Notes under the pieces: model-generated | Databases searched by the model: none | Seen by the model: only the letters and a program-made list of their open reading frames with translations | What the model was told of the DNA's origin: nothing | Shown here: positions 33,715-43,089 of the stretch, piece by piece | How positions within the stretch are numbered: the stretch's first letter is position 1 | Layout: every line of letters starts with the position of its first letter | From: Bacteroidota bacterium | GTDB taxonomy: Bacteria > Bacteroidota > Bacteroidia > AKYH767-A > OLB10 | Length of the DNA stretch: 64,000 nucleotides | NCBI GenBank assembly: GCA_016721435.1 | Contig: JADKIC010000023.1 | Span: 1-64,000 of the forward strand | Reading direction: 5' to 3' | Program-made: the position numbers and the translations under genes

Positions 33715-34209
33715 CTAGTTCATCTTTACATCCTTCAACATCTCCTGCACCAACGCTTTTTGCTTATCGTCGTTACTGAGTTGCTGACGGATTACTTTCT
33801 CTGCAATTTCAATGGAAAGAGTCGCCACCTGATTTTTCAATTCGGTGATGGCCGCCAGTTTCTCATTGGTGATGGCTTCACGAGCGATAGTAATCATTCG
33901 ATCGCCTTCCGTTTGTGCTTTGGAACGGGCTTCGTTCACGATCATATCTTTTGTCTCGCGCGCTTCTTTCAAGATCAAGTCTCTTTCATTGCGTGCTTCC
34001 TGCAGAATGCGTTCATTCTCTGCTTTGAGATTGGCTACATCTTCCTTCGCTTTCTTTGCAGCATTGAGTGCTTCTTCAATAGAAGTCTCCCGCTCTTTTA
34101 AAGACGAAAGAATCGGACCCCATGCGAATTTGCGCATCAGGAATACGACAATCAGGAAGGAGATGGACATCCAGAATATTAGACCAAATTCGGGTTTTAC
34201 GAGTTCCAT
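33715..34209 (-). CDS. atpF: ATP synthase b subunit
   Basis: A 164-residue stator subunit. It has one N-terminal membrane helix (FGLIFWMSISFLIVVFLMRKFAWGPILSSL) and a long charged coiled coil (EEALNAAKKAKEDVANLKAENERILQ and onward) reaching up the side of F1. Length and order are typical. It lies 114 bp downstream of atpE, and a strong hairpin sits in that gap. Confidence 0.97.
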   Translation of the reverse strand: MELVKPEFGLIFWMSISFLIVVFLMRKFAWGPILSSLKERETSIEEALNAAKKAKEDVANLKAENERILQEARNERDLILKEARETKDMIVNEARSKAQTEGDRMITIAREAITNEKLAAITELKNQVATLSIEIAEKVIRQQLSNDDKQKALVQEMLKDVKMN

Positions 34210-34268
34210 AGTATTTCGTAATAATCGTTGGGGAGATCCCCTTTATGTTGATGAATAATTTTTGAATT

Positions 34269-34304
34269 AAACCGGCACTCGACCAAGCGTCGCTCTGCCG
34301 GTTT
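34269..34304. other. Hairpin between atpE and atpF
   Basis: AAACCGGCA, 18-base loop, TGCCGGTTT, with T-rich sequence on the plus-strand side. In the minus-strand mRNA this is a 9-bp stem just after atpE. It may help give the higher c-subunit output needed for the ring, by attenuation or 3'-end protection. Confidence 0.55.
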
Positions 34305-34323
34305 TTGTTGTTTTTACAATCGC

Positions 34324-34584
34324 TTATTTGGTAAGGATTGCAAGCAGGCCGATTACCATCGCGAAGAAGGCAGCTCCTTCAACGAGTGCAGCAGCAAGAA
34401 TCATGTTTCCGCGGATGTCGCCTGATGCTTCAGGTTGACGTGCGATTGATTCAAGTGCGGAACCACCGATGCGACCGATACCGATACCGGCACCGATGGC
34501 AGCAAGACCAGCTCCAACAGCAGCAAGACCGTAGCCCATTCCGATGTTCTCGGCAGCTGCCTGAAGTAAGATGTTTGATAACAT
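34324..34584 (-). CDS. atpE: ATP synthase c subunit (proteolipid ring)
   Basis: An 86-residue two-helix membrane protein forming the rotor ring. Helix one is glycine-rich (AAVGAGLAAIGAGIGIGRIGGSALE), the polar loop is ARQPEAS, and helix two carries the ion-binding Glu in AALVEGAAFFAMVIGLL. The residue after that Glu is Gly rather than the Ser or Thr typical of sodium-binding rings, so proton coupling is inferred. The start at 34584 gives a short leader MLSNILLQAAAENIGMGYG, usual in Bacteroidota. Confidence 0.97.
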   Translation of the reverse strand: MLSNILLQAAAENIGMGYGLAAVGAGLAAIGAGIGIGRIGGSALESIARQPEASGDIRGNMILAAALVEGAAFFAMVIGLLAILTK

Positions 34585-34621
34585 TGTGATTTGTATTTAA
34601 GGTAAGTAATAAATTTTTCTA

Positions 34622-35791
34622 TTAATGATGATGATCTTCAACGGCTGCTCCAATGTACACTGCACTCAACATGGTGAATACATACGCTTGTAAGAAGGCC
34701 ACCAATAATTCCAGTACCGTCATGAATACGGTGAAGATTAATGTTAATGGTGAAACTGCAAGTCCAACACCGGGACCGTTTTGCCCAAAGATGAAGATCA
34801 AACTGAAGAACGCCAGTGCGATGATATGTCCGGCAGTAATGTTGGCAAAAAGTCGAATCATCAATACGAAGGGACGTAAGAACACTCCAAGAATTTCAAT
34901 GGGTGTCAATAAAACCAAAACTCCTTTTGGCACACCGGGCATCATGAATACGTGTTCCCAGTAATTCTTATTGGCATTTACAGTTACTATAATAAAGGTA
35001 AAAACAGCTAAAGTTAACGCTACACTAATGCTACCGGTTAGATTCGCTCCGAATGGAAATACCGGAATCAACCCCATCAGGTTAGCAATCCAAATGAAGA
35101 AGAATACCGTTAAAAGGTAGGGTAAATATTTTTCGTATTTATGTCCGATACTCGGCTTTATCAAATCATCTCTTACAAACATGATGATAGGCTCCATCGC
35201 ATTTTGCAATCCTGTTGGTGCAAGACCTTTCCGCTTACGGGTATAGGCACCGGCGATATTGGTAAAAATTAACAACATCAATCCGCAACAAATAAATATA
35301 GAGGCTACATTCTTAGTTATAGAAATATCAAAAATAGTTTTTGTCACTGCGTCATTGATGGTAGCATGATGTGCATCCATCTCCCCCATCTCATCTACGG
35401 CAACCACTTTCTGACCTTTCAACATATAACCATTATACGTTTTATGTCCGTGATCAAAACGTGAACTGCTAAACATCGCGAAACCGCGTTCAGAAGAATA
35501 AAGAATTATAGGAAGCGGAATTTCAGTATGACCCCAAAGATGCCATCCATGAGCATCGGCCACGTGTTCCATGATAATCTTTCCGGCATTCAGTTTTTCT
35601 TCTGCATGACCTGCCTCCGCGTGAGCTTCAGCAACATGACCATCTGCACCGGCTACCGCCGCGGTACTGTGATCTTCATTATCAGGAAGTTGATTATGGG
35701 TAGAGTCCTGGGCAACATTTATCGAGAAGATCAATGTGAACACCAAAAAGGTCAGGACCGAGAATATAGCTAAACGTTTGTTTTTCAACAT
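34622..35791 (-). CDS. atpB: ATP synthase a subunit (Bacteroidota long form)
   Basis: A 389-residue membrane stator protein that forms the proton half-channels against the c ring. The essential Arg lies in FVLMIRLFANITAGH and the last helix in VLELLVAFLQAYVFTMLSAVYIG. It has the long N-terminal extension found in this phylum: a signal-like helix followed by a His/Glu/Ala-rich periplasmic stretch. It is the first gene of the operon; a -7 box lies 31 bp upstream. atpI is not seen upstream, where the divergent AAA_14 ATPase gene begins. Confidence 0.96.
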   Translation of the reverse strand: MLKNKRLAIFSVLTFLVFTLIFSINVAQDSTHNQLPDNEDHSTAAVAGADGHVAEAHAEAGHAEEKLNAGKIIMEHVADAHGWHLWGHTEIPLPIILYSSERGFAMFSSSRFDHGHKTYNGYMLKGQKVVAVDEMGEMDAHHATINDAVTKTIFDISITKNVASIFICCGLMLLIFTNIAGAYTRKRKGLAPTGLQNAMEPIIMFVRDDLIKPSIGHKYEKYLPYLLTVFFFIWIANLMGLIPVFPFGANLTGSISVALTLAVFTFIIVTVNANKNYWEHVFMMPGVPKGVLVLLTPIEILGVFLRPFVLMIRLFANITAGHIIALAFFSLIFIFGQNGPGVGLAVSPLTLIFTVFMTVLELLVAFLQAYVFTMLSAVYIGAAVEDHHH

Positions 35792-35821
35792 GATAGGCGC
35801 ACCTATAGGTTATTGAGGTCG

Positions 35822-35829
35822 CAAAGGTA
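35822..35829 (-). promoter_or_regulatory. -7 promoter box TACCTTTG for the atp operon
   Basis: The plus strand reads CAAAGGTA, exactly TAnnTTTG on the minus strand, 31 bp upstream of atpB. Placement and match make it the likely operon promoter. Confidence 0.6.
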
Positions 35830-36110
35830 GATAAAAACGGAATATCTGAAACAGGAGAGATGAAATATCAATCAGAAGTTGGGAATATCTCTCTTTTTCT
35901 TGTTCAATTCGAAACCTTCAAAATCTAGCAATTTCCAGGAATCACAATAGCCATAAATGCAGTATAAAATGCGTTATTAAAAATTCATATTGTTTTGATT
36001 TTAAACATATTTAGTACACTATTAATTATTATCTCAATATATTATAGTAATTATTAATTTATACTATATTATTTATTAGATTTAACTGAAATAGTTCTAT
36101 AAAATCATCG

Positions 36111-36118
36111 TATATTTG
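36111..36118 (+). promoter_or_regulatory. -7 promoter box TATATTTG
   Basis: Exact TAnnTTTG match that ends four bases before the ATG at 36123. A start site just downstream would leave almost no 5' leader. Confidence 0.5.
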
Positions 36119-36122
36119 CTAA

Positions 36123-37319
36123 ATGGAATATCTCCGGACACTTTTAAATACCCTGAAATACAGAGTAGAAGAACCACGCAGATTTATTCAGGTCGTAGCA
36201 GGTCCCCGACAAGTGGGCAAAACCACACTGGTACGAAAACTCGCCACCATTCTGGATTTTCCTTGTTTGTATTTGTCGGGAGATGAGTCTCCGGGCTATC
36301 AGTCGGGTGTTTGGCTCGACCAGCAATGGGAAGCTATCCGATCAGAGATTGCGAAGAGCAGTGCGGACGAGGGTTTGCTGATCATTGACGAGGTGCATAA
36401 AATTCCGGATTGGAGTGGTCAGGTGAAGAAGCATTGGGATAGAGATACGCATCAGCAAACACCGGTTAAAGTAATACTACTGGGTTCGGCGCAGATGCTG
36501 GTACAAAAAGGACTCACGGATTCACTCGCAGGTCGATTCGAGCGGATATATGCTCCGCAATGGTCGCTGCAGGAGATGCAGGATGCGTTCGGTTTCACCC
36601 TCGATCAATATCTCTGGTATGGCGGTTATCCGGGAGGTGCAGCGCTGATTCACGACGAAAACCGCTGGAAACAATATATCCGCGAATCGATTATTCGTAC
36701 CGCCCTACAGCAGGATATACTCTCCGTCACCCGCATTGATAAGCCCGCATTAATGGCGCAAGTATTTGAATTATCCTGCATGCATAGCGGACAAATCATT
36801 TCTCTTCAAAAACTAGCCGGACAATTACAGGATGCCGGAAATGTTACTACGGTAGCCTGGTATCTGGAGCTGTTGTCGGATGCAGGTTTCATCACCGGTT
36901 TACAGAAATATGCGGGTAACGCGATTCGAAAACGCTCGTCGCCGCCTAAGTTACAGGTCCATGACAACGCATTAATGACTGCTTTACTTCCCTATACGTT
37001 TGAAGAAGCCAAGGCGGATCGTTCGCTCTGGGGACGCATCACTGAATCTGCAGTTGGAACACACCTCCTGCGCCTTCACCGCGATGAACAGGCTACCTTG
37101 CATTATTGGCGCGAAGGAGGCAACGAAGTAGATTTTGTATCTGCTATGGGCGAACGGTTAACGGCCATTGAAGTAAAAAGCGGCGAGAAAACGGGTATTC
37201 AGAAAGGACTGGAGGTTTTCGGTAAGTCCTATCCGTTAGCCAAACGAATCCTGCTGGACAAGTCCTCTGCAACTACATGGGAAGAAGCCCTGCGGTGGAA
37301 GACGATTCGGGCGTTGTAA
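36123..37319 (+). CDS. AAA_14 / DUF4143 ATP-binding protein
   Basis: 398 residues. The N-terminal AAA_14 domain has Walker A GPRQVGKTT (about residues 29-37) and Walker B LLIIDEVHK. A GSAQMLV sensor-like motif follows, then GRFERIYAPQWSL. The C-terminal DUF4143 half ends with NEVDFVSAMGERLTAIEVKSG, an E-D-ExK pattern resembling PD-(D/E)XK nucleases. Such genes are scattered and mobile in Bacteria and Archaea; their function is poorly known, with toxin-antitoxin or defence roles proposed. It is transcribed divergently from the atp operon. Its stop codon TAA lies within the palindrome at 37316-37343. Confidence 0.92.
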   Translation: MEYLRTLLNTLKYRVEEPRRFIQVVAGPRQVGKTTLVRKLATILDFPCLYLSGDESPGYQSGVWLDQQWEAIRSEIAKSSADEGLLIIDEVHKIPDWSGQVKKHWDRDTHQQTPVKVILLGSAQMLVQKGLTDSLAGRFERIYAPQWSLQEMQDAFGFTLDQYLWYGGYPGGAALIHDENRWKQYIRESIIRTALQQDILSVTRIDKPALMAQVFELSCMHSGQIISLQKLAGQLQDAGNVTTVAWYLELLSDAGFITGLQKYAGNAIRKRSSPPKLQVHDNALMTALLPYTFEEAKADRSLWGRITESAVGTHLLRLHRDEQATLHYWREGGNEVDFVSAMGERLTAIEVKSGEKTGIQKGLEVFGKSYPLAKRILLDKSSATTWEEALRWKTIRAL

Positions 37320-37343
37320 TGACAGGTCGCGACACGTCATTAC
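37316..37343. repeat. REP-like palindrome (GACAGGTCGCGAC family) spanning a stop codon
   Basis: 28-bp near-palindrome starting GTAATGACAGGTCGCGAC. One arm differs from the perfect form by a three-base change. It contains the TAA of the AAA_14 gene and may terminate it. Confidence 0.75.
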
Positions 37344-37348
37344 GATGC

Positions 37349-37657
37349 GACCGCGACGATGTGATGATGGTGACCGCGATGATGGTGACCGCGATGATGT
37401 GATGAGTGACCGCGATGATGTGATGATGGTGACCGCGATGATGTGATGATGGTGACCGCGATGATGTGATGATGGTGACCGCGATGATGTGATGATGTGA
37501 CCGCGATGATGTGATGATTGTGACCGCGATGATGGGATGATGGTGCCCGCGATGATGTGATGATGGTGACCGCGATGATGTGATAATGGTGACCGCGATG
37601 ATGTGATGATGTGACCGCGATGATGGGATGATGTGACCGCGATGATGTGATGATGGT
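37349..37657. repeat. Minisatellite, about 14 units of GACCGCGATGATG-type repeat
   Basis: 309 bp of direct repeats, consensus 23 bp beginning GACCGCGATGATGTGATG and ending ATGGT, with shorter units of 15-22 bp. It fills the space between two convergent stop codons together with palindromes at both ends. Confidence 0.9.
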
Positions 37658-37675
37658 GACAGGTCGCGACCGGTC
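37658..37675. repeat. REP-like palindrome at the right end of the minisatellite
   Basis: GACAGGTCGCGACCGGTC, one mismatch from the perfect palindrome, five bases before the stop codon of the next minus-strand gene. Confidence 0.75.
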
Positions 37676-37680
37676 ACTAC

Positions 37681-40362
37681 TTACATTTTAACAAATTTCA
37701 CACTCTTCGTTACTCCATTAACGTTATATCGTATGAAATACACACCTGAATTCAAATCACCAAGATCGAATTTGAATTGCTTGAAACATTTCCCCTGATA
37801 AAGATCCTTTAGTTTCTGCCCATATATACTATAAAGTTCGAGTGAGAGTGTCGCATTTGTTACATTCATTGTTTCCACAATTAACTCCTGCGTTACGGGA
37901 TTTGGGAAAACACCTAAATTTATTTGTGGAGAGCTAACCTCTAGTCCGGTGGGAGTCACCACTCGTGTATAAATCGTATTTGTAACGACAGCTTCATTGA
38001 AATCAAAATAAATCAAAGCCATGTTTCGGACATTCTTGGTGGTCCACAATTTCTCCTTGGGCTTAATTTTATACCTTACAAAGCCATGACTCGCCGGTTC
38101 ATTGGTGTTACTATCTGCAAGCAATATGTTATCATATCTAAACTCAATAGCCTTTCCATAATCCACATAATTTACTATCACAGGATGCGATGATGTCAGC
38201 AAATCGAAAGTGTTGAGGTAAAAATCAAGTGTATCGATGGGGTTAATAATTTTCACTGTAAATGCTGTATCTGTTCCTGTATTTTGGAATCGGATGATGT
38301 ATTCCAAAGAAGGAATATTAGGGTACAGTGTGGAGAGCAATGTATCCTTATCCACTAATATATCATTCGGGTCATAACTTCCGGTCACTGTGACCTCCCA
38401 GGTCGCATTATTATTACTGGGATCCGCATCATTCGAAAGAGGAGTTATTTGTACATAAGCGTTCAATATACTTCCAATTGGGATGGTTGTACTAAGATTT
38501 ACATACACTAGGATTTGTCCTCTTTGAAAAGGAGCTAAGGGCGGAAGAGTCCAAACGATTGAATCCGGATAGGTGTTTGCAGGAGTAACGCTGGATGAAA
38601 TAAAGTTAACATAGGGGAATAAATGAAACACGATGTTTGGATTTTGAACAGTAGTTCCAACATTCTCATAATTGATCATATAACTTCCATTAAAGCCCGG
38701 ACGAAATGGTGTTTGGGGCGTTATACTAATGCGTAAATCGTCTGAGGTACTGATGGGCTGAAATGCAAAATCCCTGAGTGAATCTATTTGCTGAAATTGA
38801 GTAAGATTCACATTATGAGATAGGGGAAATGGGGAATAATAGTTCAAAATTGCTGGCGAAATCACATAACTTCCACTATCATAAATAGGTAAAGAATAGG
38901 TACCATCGAATCCGGTATTGGTAAAGTAGTTTGAATTTATAGTAAGAATCTTTAGTAACTTTATTTCTGCTTCAAGAGAATCTTTTATTTGATTTCCATT
39001 TAAATCTACAAAGGCTTTACCGGTAACATAATTAAAATTCTCTGTCAGCTTTACCACCCAAAAATCAGTCGATCCTCTATTAAGTTCTGTTTTATCACCG
39101 GATTGAGTTGAATTTGAATATCCACCACAAATAAAATCCCCATCCGCTGTTACAGTAACAGAAGTAACATTATCCAGTGAATTACCATTAAGCGTGTTTT
39201 GCCATACTATATTTCCTGCATTACTCAATTTCAACAGCCAATAATCGCTAGAACCATAATTTATTTCAGACTTGTCACCATTGAGATAGGTATTAGAGGT
39301 AAATCCACAAAAGTAACCCCCGTCAGGCGCCAACACCATACCTCCCAATAAATCTGAACCTGAACCCCCAATGGTTTCTTGCCATTCAATGTTTCCAATG
39401 CTATCCAACTTAACAATCCACCCGTCATCTCCACCCTTCGAAGCTTCACTTTTATCAAATGAAACAGGAGATTTCGATGTTCCACCACAAATGAATCCTC
39501 CTGCCGGCAATGCTACAATGGAGACTAACTTATCTACATTTGATCCCCCTATTGTATTCTGCCATTGAATCCCACCTGCGCTATCTAACTTAACTATCCA
39601 ATAATCTTGATTGCCTAAACAAACTTCTGTTTTATCACCATTGATATTTGATAAAGAATAACCTCCACATATATATCCACCATCTACTGTTGCTTCTAGT
39701 GAAACTAAAATATCAACACCGCTGCCCCCAATCGTTTTATCCCAAAGTACATTTCCTACACTATCTAATTTCACTATCCAATAATCTTCACTCCCTTTAC
39801 AGAACTGTGATTTGTCACCGGAAATATTTGAACGTGATGTGCCACCCCATATATAACCTCCATCTGATGTTAATGCCATGGAATATAAATAATCTTCACC
39901 ACTTCCCCCAATTGTATGTTGCCAGGAGATGTTTCCACTACTATCCAGTTTAACAACCCAATAATCATTTCCTCCAATACTATTCTCCGATTTATCTCCT
40001 GATCCGGCTGAAGAGGAATATCCGCCGCAAATAAATCCACCTTCCGGGGTTTTTAAAATAGTTTTCAATATATCATCATTAAAACCACCTATTGTATTTT
40101 GCCATTGGATGGAACCTGCGCTATCCAGTTTAATTACCCAATAATCATCTCCACCAACTCCAAGCTCTGTCTTATCTCCTCCAATTCCTGAATTAGATTC
40201 CCCACCCATTATCAGACCTCCTTCAGGTAAAGCGACAATTGACCATAAATTATCAGTACTGAATCCCCCAATCGTTTTCTGCCACTCTATTTCCTGCGCG
40301 GAAACAGACGAAACAATCAATATAAAAAATAATAACAACTTAAAACAAATTCGATTTCTCAT
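37681..40362 (-). CDS. T9SS-sorted seven-repeat propeller protein, paralog C
   Basis: 893 residues, intact. Signal peptide MRNRICFKLLLFFILIVSSVSAQ. Seven repeats of about 59 residues follow, each with the pattern (I/V)xWQxTIGG...DGGxICGGYS...GDKTE..GxxDYWIVKLDSxGN, which fits a seven-bladed beta-propeller. After that come a short SdrB/prealbumin-like domain (VTGKAFVDLNGNQIKDSLEA), a DUF11-like beta-sandwich (NYENVGTTVQNPNIVFHLF), a second sandwich (SLEYIIRFQNTGTDTAF, EPASHGFVRYKIKPKEKL), and a T9SS type A domain (LGVFPNPVTQELIVE to SGVYFIRYNVNG). It is the third gene of a three-paralog operon, 20 bp after paralog B. Surface location is expected; ligand unknown. Confidence 0.9.
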   Translation of the reverse strand: MRNRICFKLLLFFILIVSSVSAQEIEWQKTIGGFSTDNLWSIVALPEGGLIMGGESNSGIGGDKTELGVGGDDYWVIKLDSAGSIQWQNTIGGFNDDILKTILKTPEGGFICGGYSSSAGSGDKSENSIGGNDYWVVKLDSSGNISWQHTIGGSGEDYLYSMALTSDGGYIWGGTSRSNISGDKSQFCKGSEDYWIVKLDSVGNVLWDKTIGGSGVDILVSLEATVDGGYICGGYSLSNINGDKTEVCLGNQDYWIVKLDSAGGIQWQNTIGGSNVDKLVSIVALPAGGFICGGTSKSPVSFDKSEASKGGDDGWIVKLDSIGNIEWQETIGGSGSDLLGGMVLAPDGGYFCGFTSNTYLNGDKSEINYGSSDYWLLKLSNAGNIVWQNTLNGNSLDNVTSVTVTADGDFICGGYSNSTQSGDKTELNRGSTDFWVVKLTENFNYVTGKAFVDLNGNQIKDSLEAEIKLLKILTINSNYFTNTGFDGTYSLPIYDSGSYVISPAILNYYSPFPLSHNVNLTQFQQIDSLRDFAFQPISTSDDLRISITPQTPFRPGFNGSYMINYENVGTTVQNPNIVFHLFPYVNFISSSVTPANTYPDSIVWTLPPLAPFQRGQILVYVNLSTTIPIGSILNAYVQITPLSNDADPSNNNATWEVTVTGSYDPNDILVDKDTLLSTLYPNIPSLEYIIRFQNTGTDTAFTVKIINPIDTLDFYLNTFDLLTSSHPVIVNYVDYGKAIEFRYDNILLADSNTNEPASHGFVRYKIKPKEKLWTTKNVRNMALIYFDFNEAVVTNTIYTRVVTPTGLEVSSPQINLGVFPNPVTQELIVETMNVTNATLSLELYSIYGQKLKDLYQGKCFKQFKFDLGDLNSGVYFIRYNVNGVTKSVKFVKM

Positions 40363-40382
40363 GATAGTATATGATTATAAAC

Positions 40383-43076
40383 TTACATTTTAACAAATTT
40401 CACACTCTTCGTAACTCCATCCACGTTATACTGCAATAAATACACCCCGGCATTCAATCCGGTGAGATCAAATTTTCCTTTCCAGCCGGCATTTCCGATA
40501 CGGTCATGATAAAGTGCTCTTGTCTTTTGACCATAGAGGTTAAATAAATCAATGCTGATACTCTTTCCGGCAGGACCAACTATTTCAACAAAGAGTTCAT
40601 TGGTGGCGGGGTTGGGATATAATTTAATCTCTGTGTTCTTTTCAACATAATTAATCCCCGTCGGTGTAACAATCTTTGTCATCGCCTTATTAGTAATCAC
40701 CGGTTCATTAAAATCAAAATAGATGGCTGCAAAATTTTTAATGGAATCGCCTACTTGTAAATTCGATTTCGGTTTGATGCGATACCGTACAAACCCATGA
40801 CTGGCGGGTTCATTCACATTGCTGTCGGGAAGTAAGATATTATTGAACAAAAATTCCATGTTACGCTCGTGATAAATGAAACGCATATCCAGGGGATGGG
40901 ATGCCGCAACAAATTCAAGTGTATTCAAATCCAATTTAAAAGTATCTAATGGATTCAGAATTTTTACGGTGAAGGCGGTGTCAGTACCGGTGTTTTGAAA
41001 TCGGATGAGATACTCCAGGTAAGGGGGATTTGGAAAAACGTTGGAGAATAAAGTATCCTGATCCACTAAGATATCATTGGGGTCCATACTGCTGGTGATG
41101 GTGACTTCCCAGGTAGCGTTGTTACAACTGGGGTTTACATCATTTACAATAGGAAATATCTGCGCATAAGAATTCAAAATGGTGCCGATGGGAATAGTGG
41201 GAGACAAATTTACCGTGACCAAAATTTGTCCCGTTTGAAAAGGAGCAAGTGGAGATAAATTCCAAACTACTGAATCAGGATAAATAAAACTTGGTGTTAA
41301 ACTCGAGCTAAAAAAATTTGTATTGGAGAAAATCCTAAAAACAATGGTTGGACTTTGTGTTGTGGTTCCTACATTCTCGTAATTGAGCATATAACTGCCA
41401 TTGAAGCCGGGGCGAAAACCTCCTAATGGGGTAATGGTCATACAGAGATTGTCAAAAACCATGGCTGGTTGAAAAGCAAAATCATTAAGTGAATCTACTT
41501 GATTTATTCCAGAAAAAATAGCTGAATGTACAATTGGAGTTGGTAAGTAAAAAGTATAATTTGTTGATGGACTTACTTGAAATTGCCCACTATCTAAAAC
41601 TGGAACATAATATTTTCCATTATTCCCTGAAAATCCAATTCGTCCAGAATTAAATTGGGTAATTTTCGTATTTGAAATACCCGGTTCCAAATTATTTTGG
41701 ATAGAATCACTATTTAAATCAGCAAAAGCTTTTCCTTCAATAGAATTATAATTACTAGTCAATTTTACAAGCCAAAATCAGAAGATCCATTACTATTAGT
41801 TATTTTATCCATTGAAATACCACTACTTGAATATCCCCCAATTAAAAATTCACCTTCTGACGACTGAAAACCATCATATACATAGTCTGTATCAATTCCA
41901 CCAATCGTATTTTGCCAAACAATATTGCCAATAGAGTCAAGTTTGATTATCCAATAATCATATTGACCTACCCTGTTCTCATATTTGTTCCCTGAAATAT
42001 TTGAAGCGGAATATCCACCAACAAGGTAGCCACCGTCATGCGTTTGAATAACAGCATTGCAATCTTCAGATGTTTCGCCACCAAGGTTTACTTGCCATTG
42101 AAGATTTCCTACAGAATCTAACTTTACAACCCAAACATCCTCATTACCAAAATTTTTTTCAGTTTTAACACCAGAAATACCCGATTCTGAATTTCCAACA
42201 CAAATAAATCCATTATCCTTTGAAGATTGAATCGACCTCATAATATCTACCTCTGTACCCCCAAGTACATTTTGCCAAAGTATGTTTCCTTGTTCATCTA
42301 ATTTTACGATATAAAAATCAAATAATCCTAAACAAGCTACAGTTTTAGTTCCTGAAATATCCGATCCCGATGAACCACCACAAACAATTCCTCCGTCTGG
42401 AGTTAATACCATTGAAAACAATAATTCTCCATAATTTCCACCGATTGTTTTGTCCCAAAGAATTTGTCCTAAAGAATCAATTCTCACTATCCAAAAATCA
42501 TCGCTACCCCAACTAGGAGAGGTCTTATCACCAGAAATGCCAGAGCTTGAATGTCCACTAAGTACAAATCCTCCATCCGAGACTTGAGCTATATTACAAG
42601 CTATATCTAAACCACTTCCCCCTATTGTATTTTGCCATTCAATATTTCCAATATTGCTAAGTTTAACAACCCAGTAGTCATGTGAACCTAAACAGTTTTC
42701 AGTTTTATCTCCTGAAATATTAGAATCTGTGTATCCAAGACAAATATACCCCTCCATCAGAAGTATGTTGAATTTCTGAAATTATATCCCATCCACTTCC
42801 TCCTAGTGTTTTCTCCCATTCAATATTATTATTTGAATCCAATTTTACAATCCAAAAATCCATTAGGCCACGACAAGCTTCTGTTTTATCTCCAGAAATT
42901 CCAGACATAGATCCACCCCCACAAATAACTCCTCCATCTGAAGTTTCCTTTATTGAACTTAGCATTTCAAGATCAGATCCACCTATCGTTTTCTGCCACT
43001 CTATCTCCTGAGCAAAAACATTTGTGGCAAAGAGCAAACACATTACCATCAACTTAAAATAATTTCGCTTCTTCAT
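40383..43076 (-). CDS. T9SS-sorted seven-repeat propeller protein, paralog B (two frameshifts)
   Basis: Three segments in different frames (43076-42720, 42757-41765, 41762-40383) make about 897 codons. ATG 43076 opens a signal peptide (MKKRNYFKLMVMCLLFATNVFAQ), preferred over the upstream Met at 43103. Seven W-x-x-x-(I/L)GG blades are present, then the same SdrB-like, double sandwich and T9SS domains as paralog C. The break near 41775 is explained by a run of four A where paralog C has five. The other lies near 42752, one extra C. It starts 13 bp after the paralog A stop, so co-transcription is likely. Its 3' end is nearly identical to that of paralog A. Confidence 0.88.
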
Positions 43077-43089
43077 GATAAAATTAAAT

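Noticed and set aside
37349..37657. Possible CRISPR array
   Set aside because: Units are contiguous and 15-23 bp with no spacers, and no cas genes lie nearby.
37273..37677. Minus-strand ORF of 134 codons rich in His and Ser (SSRSHHHIIAV)
   Set aside because: It is a translation of the minisatellite; no start context and no protein-like variation between units.
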